This document shows positions 46,457-57,662 of a stretch of 64,000 nucleotides of DNA, piece by piece. The translations under genes were made by a program, and so were the position numbers. Location: NCBI GenBank assembly GCA_963920665.1, contig OY987273.1, forward strand, positions 11,720,501 to 11,784,500, written 5' to 3'. Origin of the DNA: Straminergon stramineum. Lineage: Eukaryota; Streptophyta; Bryopsida; Hypnales; Calliergonaceae. Numbering within the stretch: position 1 is the stretch's first letter; every line of letters starts with the position of its first letter. The notes beneath the pieces were generated by a model. The model saw nothing but the letters and a program-made list of their open reading frames with translations. It did not search any database and had not been told where the DNA came from.

Positions 46457-47395
46457 CAGTGGGGTCCAATCAAAATGTCGTTTTCGAATTCGCAGTGAGA
46501 AAAATTTCAATACTACCAACTTTGAAAGCCTCCCAAGAGCTCAAAAATTGGTATCTTACCACTAAATTTTTACCAAAGCATTAAATTTAAGTTAATTATA
46601 TTTATGACAAATTTCAAGGCCAAAACATTCACCGAAAAAAAGTTATTCAAAATCTACCAACATTGGTAGCTGTGAAAATTTTTTCACTGCTGCCAACTTT
46701 GACAGCCTCCCAAAGATTAAATTATTTTTTTTTTTGCCATAAAATTATTGGAGAAAAAAACACTTTATGTTAATAACATATGATAAAAATTTCAAGGCCA
46801 AAAGATTAATACAAAAAAGGATATTAACAATCTACCAACATGTGTCGTTTTGAGAAACAATTGTGAAAACCATTTCACTACTTCAACTTTGACACCCTCC
46901 CAAGGGCTGAAAAATTGCTTATTTACTATGAAATTTTTTCCACAAAGTGATTTCTATGTTAATAACATTTGTGACAAGTTTCAAAGCCAAAAAAGTTATA
47001 AAAAAAAAAATTCAAAATCTACCAACATGTGTGGCTGTGAAAAACCATTTCACTACTTCCAACTTTGACACCCTCCTAAGGGCTGCAATTTTACTTATTT
47101 ACCATGAATTTTTTTGCACAAGATACCCTCTATGCGAATAACATGTGTGCCAAATTTGAAGGTCAAAAGATTTACACAAAAAAAGAAATCCACAATCTAC
47201 CAACATGTGTAGTTGTGGGAAACAATGGGGGAAACCATTTCATTGCTACCAACTTTGACACCCTCCCAACGGTTGAGAAATTGTCCATTTACCATGAAAT
47301 TTTTGGCACAACATGCTCTTTATGATAACAACATTCATGACAAATTTCAAGGTCAAAAAATTTATACAAAAAAAATATTTACAATCTACCAATAT
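46457..47395 (+). repeat. Left terminal inverted repeat with internal ~180-bp direct repeats
   Basis: Each unit contains the block CCAACTTTGACACCCTCCCA and a stretch of A near GTTATAAAA. Units start near 46505, 46685, 46870, 47055 and 47244. The inverted copy is at 49050-49992. Confidence 0.85.
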
Positions 47396-48050
47396 GTGTA
47401 GTTGTGAGATACCTTTTATTGAAGACATTGAAATTGTTGAAGTATGTCAGACAATCATGCTTCTAGATCGAAATTTTCTAGATGATGCAATTGCTAATCA
47501 TAAATTCTTCTCAAAAAAATCAAGGATAGCCAAATTTAGTTGTGTGCATTTGTCACATCTCAAAGACTGCACTTGTTTAAAAATTGGAGACCATACATGC
47601 ATGAAGAAGCTTTTTCTTCTCAATAAGAATGCTTGCATTTACAATAGAGCATTATAAGAAGTGGGATGTGGGATGATGAGAGAAGCAAGTGATGGGTGAT
47701 TATTTTCTATGCACAGGATTGAAACTTTGTGAATATGAGTAATTGAGTGCATGAAAGATGAGTTAACTGAGTAAGTCTAGGCTATGTGATAACTGAGTGG
47801 ATGAGGCATGGGATGAGTGTCTGAGGATATATGGAGGTATGTGAGATTTTCTTTAAGAGTGAGTGAGGTTATAACTTACATGTGGTGACTGGTAAGGTCT
47901 GGTGAATGAGTGAAGGTTGTGAGGTAGGATGATGGTGAGTGATTGAGGGTATGTGAGATTTTTTTCTGATGACTGAGTGAGGTTATATATGTGCTTAGTG
48001 AGTGAGGTTGGATCATGGTGATTAAGTGAAGGCTAGATCATGGTCACTAA
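47396..48050. other. Tc1-like element interior, 5' of transposase
   Basis: A short frame (about 47405-47657) reads as a Cys-rich peptide (CVHLSHLKDCTCLKIGDHTC) without a known domain. It is followed by GTGAGTGAGGT-like simple sequence up to the transposase start. It may be a promoter and leader, or captured sequence. Confidence 0.4.
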
Positions 48051-49060
48051 GTGATGGCTATTTTAGATGAAACTCGTGCTCACATAGTAGGTTTTAGTGA
48101 GGCAGGGAAGACAGGAGTTGACATTGCAGCTATTGTTGGAGTCCATGTTAGAACAATTCAAAGGGTAGTGAAGAAATTTCAAGAAGATGGAACCTATAAG
48201 TGCAAACCTTGTGGTGGAATTCATGCTAAAAAGCTTAGTGATAGAGATGTTTGTGCTATTATACGTGTCTCAAAAACTCATCGCCACTTGACACTCTCTG
48301 AGATCACTAATATATGTTCTATTCAAGTGTCTAGATCAACTATTCGAAGGGCCTTACATGAGAGTGGCATTTTCAGTCGAATTGCTATTAAAAAACCTTT
48401 TTTGACACATCGTCACATGTCTCAATGATTGGCATTTGCTCAAAAGTATTGTGGGTGGACTATAAAAGAATGGGAGAGAGTTGTTTGGACAGATGAGTCT
48501 ACCTTTGAAGTTGGAAAAAATTCTAGACAAGTTCATGTTTGGAGAAATGCATATGAGCGCTATGCATCAAGTTGTATAGTTCCAACTTTTAAGAGTGGGA
48601 GAACTTCTTTGATGATTTGGGGTGCATTTGTTGGAGGGCAAAAGTCACAACTGGTTTTTATGCCCAAAGATAGACGTTTTGCTAAGGATTTTGTTGAAGT
48701 GGTCTACAATGTCGAGTTGCTTCACTTTATGAGTAGAGTGCCACAAGGATTGCTCATAGAAGATGGCACACCTGTCCATCGTAGCAAAGTATGTGAAGAA
48801 TGGAGACAAACATACCTTTTGGAGAAGCTCGATTGACCTACAAATTCTCCCGATCTCAATCCAATTGAGAACCTTTGGAAGATTTTGAAAGATGTTGTGC
48901 AACATGGCCCAATATGTCCAAAAAATTTAGATGACTTGAAGGTAGTTATTGAAAGAGAGCGGAGGTTAATCGATGGTACAAAGATCCTTCAACTATGTCA
49001 TTCTATGCCCTCTAGGTTACAAGTAGTGATTGAGGCAAATGGAGGACATAAACATTGGCA
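48051..49060 (+). pseudogene. Tc1-type DD34E transposase with two in-frame stops
   Basis: One frame from about 48051 to 49060 encodes a full-length transposase of roughly 335 codons, the usual Tc1 size. The N-terminal half has two helix-turn-helix regions (TGVDIAAIVGVHVRTIQ and LSRSTIRRALHESG-type). The catalytic core has TDESTF (first Asp at 48492), IEDGTPVH (second Asp at 48762) and SPDLNPIENLW (Glu at 48867), with 34 residues between the second Asp and Glu. TGA at 48426 interrupts the part before the core. TGA at 48834 stands where the family has Trp before P-x-N-S-P-D. Both are single transitions from sense codons. The canonical second motif Q-D-N-A-P has become E-D-G-T-P. It would not give an active protein unless the stops are read through. 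Confidence 0.88.
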
Positions 49061-49992
49061 GATTGTAAATATTTTTTTTTGTATAAATTTTTTGACCTTG
49101 AAATTTGTCATGAATGTTGTTATCATAAAGAGCATGTTGTGCCAAAAATTTCATGGTAAATGGACAATTTCTCAACCGTTGGGAGGGTGTCAAAGTTGGT
49201 AGCAATGAAATGGTTTCCCCCATTGTTTCCCACAACTACACATGTTGGTAGATTGTGGATTTCTTTTTTTGTGTAAATCTTTTGACCTTCAAATTTGGCA
49301 CACATGTTATTCGCATAGAGGGTATCTTGTGCAAAAAAATTCATGGTAAATAAGTAAAATTGCAGCCCTTAGGAGGGTGTCAAAGTTGGAAGTAGTGAAA
49401 TGGTTTTTCACAGCCACACATGTTGGTAGATTTTGAATTTTTTTTTTTATAACTTTTTTGGCTTTGAAACTTGTCACAAATGTTATTAACATAGAAATCA
49501 CTTTGTGGAAAAAATTTCATAGTAAATAAGCAATTTTTCAGCCCTTGGGAGGGTGTCAAAGTTGAAGTAGTGAAATGGTTTTCACAATTGTTTCTCAAAA
49601 CGACACATGTTGGTAGATTGTTAATATCCTTTTTTGTATTAATCTTTTGGCCTTGAAATTTTTATCATATGTTATTAACATAAAGTGTTTTTTTCTCCAA
49701 TAATTTTATGGCAAAAAAAAAAATAATTTAATCTTTGGGAGGCTGTCAAAGTTGGCAGCAGTGAAAAAATTTTCACAGCTACCAATGTTGGTAGATTTTG
49801 AATAACTTTTTTTCGGTGAATGTTTTGGCCTTGAAATTTGGCATAAATATAATTAACTTAAATTTAATGCTTTGGTAAAAATTTAGTGGTAAAATACCAA
49901 TTTTTGAGCTCTCGGGAGGCTTTCAAAGTTGGTAGTATTGAAATTTTTCTCACTGCGAATTCGAAAACGACATTTTGATTGGTACCCCACTA
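49050..49992 (-). repeat. Right terminal inverted repeat with internal ~180-bp direct repeats
   Basis: Inverse copy of 46457-47395, almost identical along its whole length, including the order of the variant repeat units. High identity suggests a fairly recent insertion or conversion between arms. Confidence 0.85.
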
Positions 49993-50369
49993 TACATTAG
50001 AGTTGCACATGAAAATTTAATTACTTATAACAATTTACATGAGAAGTAAATGAAAAGAACCTGTGCTTGAAGTGGAATCTAAAATAATGTCACCAGGCAA
50101 GGTACATGATTCAATCAACATATTTAGTAGCAATTGGCTTTTCTGTCGAGGACCACGCCATGGACGGTCTGCATTCATGGCCAAGTCTTGAGTACACATA
50201 AAGTTTTGCAATATGTCATCACAACCAACGTCAACACTACGGAGCGTGAGGTCAAGAATTTCTTGGAATTCAAAATTAGAAGGCGAGCTCTCTGCAAGGT
50301 CCCTCACTAGTAGAGTAATCCCAAATTGCAAAGTTTGCAGAAGAAATTCAAAGTTCATATTGTAAGTAC

Positions 50370-50431
50370 CTAAAAAACACTTGATAAGTTGATAGTACAA
50401 AAAGAATTTATGAAGGACAAAAGTTTCTTAC
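50370..50431 (-). other. Intron-like segment in gene C2
   Basis: A 62-bp stretch starts GTAAGAAAC and ends TGTTTTTTAG between two coding blocks. Splice signals are good, though reading phase is not restored across it, perhaps because of an indel. Confidence 0.5.
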
Positions 50432-53400
50432 TGGTTTTCCAATGTTTGAGGGATGTGTCAAGTATAGTTGATTCATACCCCAACAATCTTTCTTCTTTTT
50501 GAAAGAGTATGCATTACAATGTTGAAGAATTGTCTTTTTTGCTATTGTGCTTTGGGGGTGAATGATGATGAGGGCCCCATCATCTTAGAGACAATTATCT
50601 ACAAATTCAAAAATTGGTTGCAACCAAGAGTTTGGTAATGCATTCCATGGTGGAATGCTCAATTCTAGTTCACTCACTTTGGAAACTGGAAGACCCTCAA
50701 GCGTGTCCACCAAAATGAGATCAAAGCTAGGGTGTTTGTTGACTACTCCACGATAAGCCCTACTTCGCTTCAATGCATTCTACAAAAGAATATCCTCATC
50801 GTCATCATTGTCTAAGGATTGTAGTCGATCGATATCCTCATCGTCACTTAGAAGGATAAGGGGTCCATTGACTATAGGCTTTCTTTTGGACGGAGGAGGT
50901 GACGTCATTTCAGGGACATTGATATTGTCCCCCTCTTCGATGTTCGAAAGAGCTATATCCTAAGAAGCCCTAACAGTAGACATTATAGGTTATTGTTGTG
51001 ATAGCACATGTTGTTGTTCATCCCACTCGTGATCAGATTTGACATCTTCATCCACATTTCCAAGTTTTGGGTCTTGTGCCACAATAGGAGTTGCCATCCA
51101 TGTGTGCACTTGGAATGTGTTTGTCCCATACTCATCCAATCCCGCCACTCCAGGATCAATACTCTTATGAGGACCAACATATTCTCACTCTTGCCCCACA
51201 GGGCACATCGTATATGCTGGCGAGTTCAATGTCATGGGTGGTGAAGGCAAGGATGTTGAATACACAACTACAAGTCCCCAATGAGATAATTTGACATATA
51301 GAAGAGAATATGGAGAGTTTGAAAACAAGAAGTCATTCTTGTCCATTCTATCCACAAGGGAAGCAATTTGCATATATCCTGTTGTATCGTCCCGATCACA
51401 AAACCCATAATAGAATGCTCCAAACATCTATATTAGAAAAACAATTCAACTTAGCAAATACTCACTTAATTGAAACCTACAAAGGACACAAACCACTTAA
51501 TTTATCTTTGAGTTGACAATAACTCAAAGCTTTTTAAATTCAAGCACAATACACAAACACATCATCATGACATTATTTTGGTTATCATTGATTTGAGGAT
51601 ACCAAGCATAGTATAAATACCTTTGCAGCCAACATGCATTTCGGGCCCACATAAATGCCGAGGATGTTCTCATTAGGAGTTGCAAAATTTTGGAGAATAT
51701 CCAAGTAGAACTCCATTCATAGTTCCCTAGCATGAATCTTCCACTTTGCCTCTATGTTTCTCACTGGATCAAAGTAATAGAGATAGTCCCATGGCACTTT
51801 GTACTCAATCTTTATGTTACCATGAACGGAGGTAGCAAAATCGTTTCCTTTTTTGAATAGAAAAAGGAGTGGCATGTTAGCAACAATTAATTGATTTGTA
51901 ACGTGGTTAAGCCACTCTCCTCTAGAGGGAACATATTTTGATTACACGTAGTTGTAGTTACTTAATTGCGCTTCTAAAAAACCCACTACAGTGTTCATGT
52001 CATCTTTGCTCTCCAAAAACAAGAGCCAAGCATTTGCTACAATCATCTTTGGCTCTAATTTTTGAACAAGGATGTTTAGAAATGGATTGACATCGGTCTC
52101 GGTTTCGATTGATCTTGCTCTTGGCACCTCTTTAACATCTAGAAAGGCCAAATTGACCTCAAAGCTCAGGTATTGGTAAAATCTAGTAGAAATCAACACT
52201 CAAGTGGCAACATCAATGCCTCACATCTGCACACCACTTGAAGGTTTGGGAAGTTGATATTTCATCTTAATAAATCTTGTGAACATGTGGAGCACCTCGG
52301 AAAATTTCTCCTTCAAGTCCTTTGCCCGTTTCAGCCAAGCATCATTTTGAAGATGATGTTTGAAGTACTCAGGCTTCGGATGCAAAAGAAGAAAATCCCA
52401 ACTAGCAGACATAAACTAATGTTGTGCTTTCCACGATCTCCATGTTTTATCTATGATGTCCCCTTCATTGTCTATCAACTTCAAGGTAGGTTTGATGTCC
52501 ATTAAATCCTAAAGTACAACTTTCTTGCGCTTCCTCCTTTCTACCCAGTCTCCACCTACCATGTTGTGTGCCACTAGAATTTTTGTTGTAGAGACAGAAA
52601 CTTTGGGATATACGGCTTTTCTATGCCGAGTAGATGTCGTGCATATGCACCAAAATCAATATTTGTGAAGTGACCACAGTGCTTGAAAAACTCCCTTTTC
52701 AACGACATAGCTTTTATTTTGAATGTTTTTATCTCCTTGAATGGAATCAAGGACATGAGGTTGACAAGATTGCCTTCTAAGTGCTTTGTCAAGAAGCTCT
52801 CCTACATCAACCACAAGTCATCTGGCAATGTAATTATCTGCATATCATTCTTGAGGTTAGTTGGTCCTTTGCTGGAAGTGCCATCCTTCTCAGGATTTCT
52901 ATTCTGGAAGTGACTGATAACTAGATCAATGAAGTTTAGGAACATGAATTTAGATGACATGAAGAGTTAGAATACAAATTGTTGTCCAGGTAAAATTGTA
53001 TTGTCGACTCAATGATAAAGATACCCTCGCTACAAAGGAGTATACAATATTTAAATATTGTTTAGTAATGTGACCATAGAATTCACATCTAAACTAATTC
53101 TCATTTCAAGATTAGACTCGCATCCTCAAATTGACAATAAGGTGAGTCATTTTATTCTCACCTTATAGTTCTTTAAATTATAAACCACTTGATATCCTCT
53201 AATTGAATCTTTGGAGGTGATGTTTGTGGGACGTTTGTATGAAATCCAGATGTTGCAACAACTCGTCATCTAGTTTTCCCATGTTGGTTGAGTGTAGTTA
53301 AGATGATTTGTGTAGTTGTAGAACCTAGAGATATTCTTTAATTGATTTGCATCTAATGACCAAACAATTAATGCATCCCATGTCTTCAACTCCTCTCTTT

Positions 53401-54164
53401 GGGTCCTTACACAACTTGACTTCTAGAGCTCCTTAGACACAGTTATGTTGTGTTGGCTATTAATGATCATGAAATTGCCAATCTCTATGCCGTCCCATTT
53501 CTTGGGCCTCTTCTTTAGCAACTTGTTGTCATCCACAAGGGTCAAACAAACTTTTTGCCTCTACTTAATGTCACCGATTTGAATGAGTTCATTCTTCACT
53601 ACCTTTACAATATCTTTTTGTAGAGTTCAAATGACATATTCATCTTGGGCTATTGTGCATTTTTGAATGTCAACAGTAACTGACACACTATCAAAAAGAA
53701 AGCATGATTTGCGCTCGGCCCAAAAGTCTCGTTGGATGATGGTAAACTTCTCGTAGTCTTCCATCATAGCTCTACTTTCAAATAAGGTGGGGTTGACTGT
53801 AGTGAAAGTCGACCTTGAACTTCTAGTACCTATGGCACCTCCTTCATAAGCTAACTTCCATCGCTTACAACTTGAATCCGTTGCTCCAGAATGAAAGGTT
53901 GCTCACTTTTGGGATTTCGATTGGACTTGGCTTGATCTTCCTCCTCTACTACTTGTTGCACTAGCACCTGATGTCGATCACCTACCAACATTTGCTTCTC
54001 TATGAAAGTGTGAGATACTACGATCTCTCTTTAAGAAGATTTTCAATAAAAATTTACGAGAAAAACACATATTCATAGTAAATCATACTGAAAATCTCCT
54101 TAAAGGTCATTACTTAAAATCTTATATCTAAGACTATGGTTAAGAACTCACTTAAAACTTTGGG

Positions 54165-54640
54165 ATGAATATGTTTTCATGGTTTTTTGGACCCCAAATT
54201 CCTGTGTGCCTTTGCTTGCTTCCCAGCTTTGGCCATATCTTTGTACTTGTAGAAGGTAGCTTTTGAAATCCTATGAATGGTCCACCATGCCATGGAACAC
54301 ACTTCCCTTCCTTTCAAGGTTATTCACTCTTTGTTAGCAAGATCTTTGTGGATCTAACTATGCATCTCAAGAAGACACTTCTTTCAAGCATATACCTTGT
54401 CATTTACATGAAGTTAAGCTCGAATAGCTTGAATTTGTCCACGCAAAAAAGGTTGCAAGCAATTCTTTGAACAACTTGTTTTTGTAGAAACTTTAGTGAT
54501 TGCTTGAGCAACGAGGAGGGCCTCTTTTTTGGGAAGGATATCAGGCTCCATTCATTCACGAAAGCTTTCATAGGATCGAATCCCCTTACAAATTCTTCAA
54601 TTAGTAGCATTCATGGCCATGTTGTATATATAACATCATA
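54165..54640 (-). pseudogene. DUF7869-like transposase fragment D3
   Basis: The minus strand matches the N-terminal quarter of D1 (15840-15390). It reads FVRGFDPMKAFVNEW, then PWHGGPFIGFQKLPSTSTK and WPKLGSKQRHTGIWGPKN. It ends next to the truncated 5' side of gene C2 and at its other side meets the sequence ATATTCATTAAAGTGGGAG, also found beside D2. The catalytic part is absent. Confidence 0.65.
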
Positions 54641-55365
54641 TTCATTAAAGTGGGAGTTTTCCATTGAAATGGGAGGTTTTAGGAGCACTACAAACCATCC
54701 ATTGAAGAGAATATGTCATCAATAAATAAAAAATAAGCAACACAATGACATCCAAAGCACATAATCTAGTTGCGTGATTCTAAAACACCATGAGGTAATT
54801 CGCAATTTATAGAAAGTAATCATTAAATGTACATATACTGGATCTACATACTAGGAAACAAGAAGCACTAGACAACATAAATTGTTGCATTCCAAGAAGC
54901 CAATTACCTCATATTCGGAGACTATGCTAGAGACATCACCACCATTCCAAGTTGATTGCTTGAGAAGAGGAGTCCATAGTGTCCAAAGAATGAAGTTGAT
55001 GGCAAGCTCTAGCTACAATCCAAGTCAACATTGGAGACAATCCAAGAAAGGAACTTAGAAATTATAGAATTAAATTATGTTATTCTCATAGTTCTTTGTG
55101 AGAGTACTTGTAAACGAGAATGACCCATAGTTTGATTCTAAAATTTCCATGCTCATTTTCTTTCTTGAATTTTTGACCACTCTTGACTTGGGCTCTAGGT
55201 AAAGCTTGTCGTTGACTTCAATCTCTAGACACCCAGAGGCCTCTTTTTTAAAGCTCCACATACAATGGTACTCATGCCTCCAACATAGCCTCCGAATATG
55301 TAGTAATTGGCTACCATGAATGCAACAATTTATGGTTGCTTCATCATTCTCTTTCTAACTATGAT
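54641..55365. other. Unassigned sequence with a short minus-strand open frame
   Basis: On the minus strand from about 55350 the blocks NYYIFGGYVGGMSTIVCGA and, in another frame, LEIEVNDKLYLEPKSRVVKN can be read. They look like decayed coding sequence without a recognised family. The last five bases, ATGAT, are the left target duplication of the B element that follows. Confidence 0.4.
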
Positions 55366-55804
55366 TGTCGCAAGACGGAAACTCGCAATCCATCAAGTTA
55401 GTATGAAATAGTTTATTATAGTATAGAATTTTTCAAAATTTCCAATAAGCAAACAAAAGTAGGATCCTCTTAGCATAAACATCGTATTAAGGCTAAAAGG
55501 ATGATCCAGGTGTTCTGTAAAAGGATCTAGGACGGATCCGGATTTCGGAAACCTAGATAGTGACAGCCTACAGTCTAGAGTTCCGGTCTAGGAATCTACG
55601 GATCCGTTACGGATAAACGGTCCACTTCTAGAACAGTCGGTAAGATGACAGGTTCCTAATCTCGCCACTCCCATTTCTTCTTCTTCTTTCTTCCACAGTA
55701 GTCTTGCACTCGTATAGTTGAGAGAAAGAGTGGTGAGATAGTGATCAATTCAAGAACTACTCGCTAGTTGTCTTTACCGGATCTCAACTTAGTTTCAATT
55801 TTCG

Positions 55805-57065
55805 ATGGCGGAGGGAGATATCCGGAAACCATTAGTGATGGCACGAATGGTCTATCCGACTATTTCGGAAAGGTTGAGGGAGCAGTCGAAGCTAGAAGAT
55901 GACCTGAGTGAGATAAGATGTGTAGGCATGTTCTTGAGGCCATGGACAGTGAAGAATGACTAGATGATTCAGGAGCTCATTGTAGGAGCTCCAAATCAGT
56001 ATGAGTTGACAATGAGGGGGCAACTTGGAACCTAGACTGATGAAGTTTGGGCCAAGGTATACAGATTCCCCAAGAAGGGATCTAGATTATTCTCCCACAT
56101 AGATAAGTTCGCGGTAGGAAAATTTAGGAATGCAGCCCATTCCAAGGAGGGTTATGCCATCAACGATTGTCTACATGCAAGGCAGAAGTAGGTCCTAGAA
56201 TTTTTGATCTCGATCTTGTATCCGGTAAAGCCTACCTGGGTTACGGTTACAGTAGCCAACACCATTTTTGGTACCATGGAGGGTAGACCGGTCAACTGGG
56301 ACAAAATGATTGGAGCAATAGTCTCCAAACTTGCCGCCAATGTCGGAAAGGCAAAGACCAACCTACTTAGTCCTTATCTGTTCCACCTCTACCATCACAC
56401 GGAACTCTTGAGTGATGCAGAAATGGTAGAATACACCACCGGATCCACCATCCTACATTACGGCCTCACAGAAGAAGTGGAGGTAGAGCAGCCAACATTT
56501 GAGGAAGACGAAGAGCCAAAAGAGGAGGAGCAGCTCATGGATCGGAGGCGGAGGACATCCATTGATCCGGCTTCACGAGGAAAACTCCCTACTCAAGAGA
56601 AGGTTCCGGAAAAGGAAGAGGAAGGTATTTCCGGATTCTTCAAAATCAGATTCAACTAGGTCTTGTAGGTGTAGGCGTACCATGAGAATTTGGCAGATTA
56701 TCTCAAGAGGATTAGCAAGGAGTTGAAGGTCAAGCCAGAGGACATACTCAACGCCTTGAACAAACTTCCAAATTGAGAAGAGCTGGGGAGGAAGGAGAAG
56801 CAAATTAAAAGTCTGGAGAAGGAGAAGATAGACCTTCAAGCTAGACTTAGTTGGGCACAAGGGGAGCTAGCAATAGCAAAGTAGAGGAAGAAGGAAGCTC
56901 TGCACCTAGTGAAGAATCTATCTGGTCTGGTGGGTAGACCTGCAAATCTTGTAGTCAAGGCCACTCTCGTCCAAAACTGGCTTGTAGAGAAAGGACATCT
57001 CACCAGATCCAAGGTGATCCAGATCTTGGTGGACTCCTCATCAAGGATGGATTCTGTGCTGAAGG
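55805..57065 (+). pseudogene. Element B protein, N-terminal part in host copy
   Basis: ATG at 55805 opens with MAEGDIRKPLVMARMVY. CVGMFLRPWTVKND follows, then a stop replacing Trp (TAG, near 56033), GYAINDC, NTIFGTMEGRPVNWDKMI (56250-56305), AANVGKAK, SPYLFHLYHHTELLSDAEMV and an acidic linker (EEDEEPKEEEQ). These last blocks lie in a 151-codon open stretch (56204-56659). A coiled coil (LEKEKIDLQARLSWAQGEL) leads to the insertion point. The C-terminal part continues at 61982. The function is unknown. The conserved domain may be related to plant transposon-associated domains, which is a guess. Confidence 0.6.
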
Positions 57066-57662
57066 TGTTGTATGCTTAGCGGGTGGTAAATACCATTTAC
57101 AACACCGAAACGTGTAAACTAACTCGAAATATCGTCTCAGGGGATTCTAAACTGTTGCTGCAAGCTGAGATTATCCGTTTTACCAACTTTAGCTCTCTCT
57201 TCACCTCTTTTCTCTCTTTTCAGTTTACTACCTTTCCGGAATCCAATCTGGATCCTCTCTTACCCGGAATCCGGATTTGTCTCTTCACACACAAATACTA
57301 GTTTTTGGTACCCCTATTTTACCCTCACAAGGTCCGCCTTTGATTGTATAGAGGGGTAGGGACTCACCACTCGTATTTCTCACGCACTCTTCTCTCTCTA
57401 AACTTCACAATACACATTTAGACCAACTGTTGCACTCGATCAAACTGGAAACACTCTCACAACGTTCCAGATGGCCAATCTGGAAGGCAGGTCACACAAA
57501 GCCGCCTCTAGACTTTTCCACTACAATGATAGACCAACAAAAACCGGATTTGATATAGAGATTGTAAATCATTTGCTAGACTGATCCTAGGGCTTGGTTG
57601 ACCTTCCGGTAAGTGGTATGGGGATTTCTTCCACTAGCTAGCGGTTGCTTATCTCTACACGG

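Larger units (their letters stand above)
46457..49992 (+). mobile_element. Tc1-like DNA transposon (3.54 kb) with ~0.94-kb inverted repeats
   Basis: The ends read CAGTGGGGTCC on the left and, inverted, TAGTGGGGTACC on the right, both flanked by TA (46455-46456, 49993-49994), as expected for Tc1/mariner. The left arm 46457-47395 and right arm 49050-49992 are inverted copies, and each is built from about five direct repeats of 178-190 bp. The interior carries a transposase gene with DD34E spacing. The insertion lies in an intron-like part of gene C2. Inverted similarity continues weakly for about 17 bp outside the TA (ACTCTAATG), so either the target was a palindrome or the true ends are slightly further out. 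Confidence 0.9.
45871..54005 (-). pseudogene. Gene C, copy C2: multi-exon gene with DNA-methylase-like domain, split by a Tc1-like transposon
   Basis: Read from 54005 to 45871. The N-terminal blocks equal C1 (53995-53390 and 52920-52560). A middle part follows (FLLLHPKPEYFKHHLQND, then LGIYVGPKCMLAAKV near 51640). The C-terminal part resembles the N4/N6 DNA methylase fold. It has FDLILVDTLEG (50722-50693) where the family has D-P-P-Y, then LIIIHP and WGMNQLYLT. Next come RPWRGPRQKS (50166) and PGDIILDSTSSTGS (50097-50055), where the SAM-binding loop usually reads F-x-G-x-G. After the transposon it continues as SIHACRSSGHHIIAIEEDE (about 46400-46345), and the last exon ends at 45871. The D-P-P-Y and glycine-loop residues are altered and stops are present, so it is probably inactive. 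Confidence 0.65.

Noticed and set aside
46850..47401. Mirrored short frames in both arms of the Tc1-like element
   Set aside because: They come from the inverted repeats and their internal ~180-bp units; there is no start context, and they overlap in several frames.
46457..49992. RIP-type fungal mutation as explanation for the TGA stops and hence a fungal genome
   Set aside because: TTTAGGG telomere units, CACTA elements and DUF4216 point to a plant; methylcytosine deamination explains the transitions equally well.
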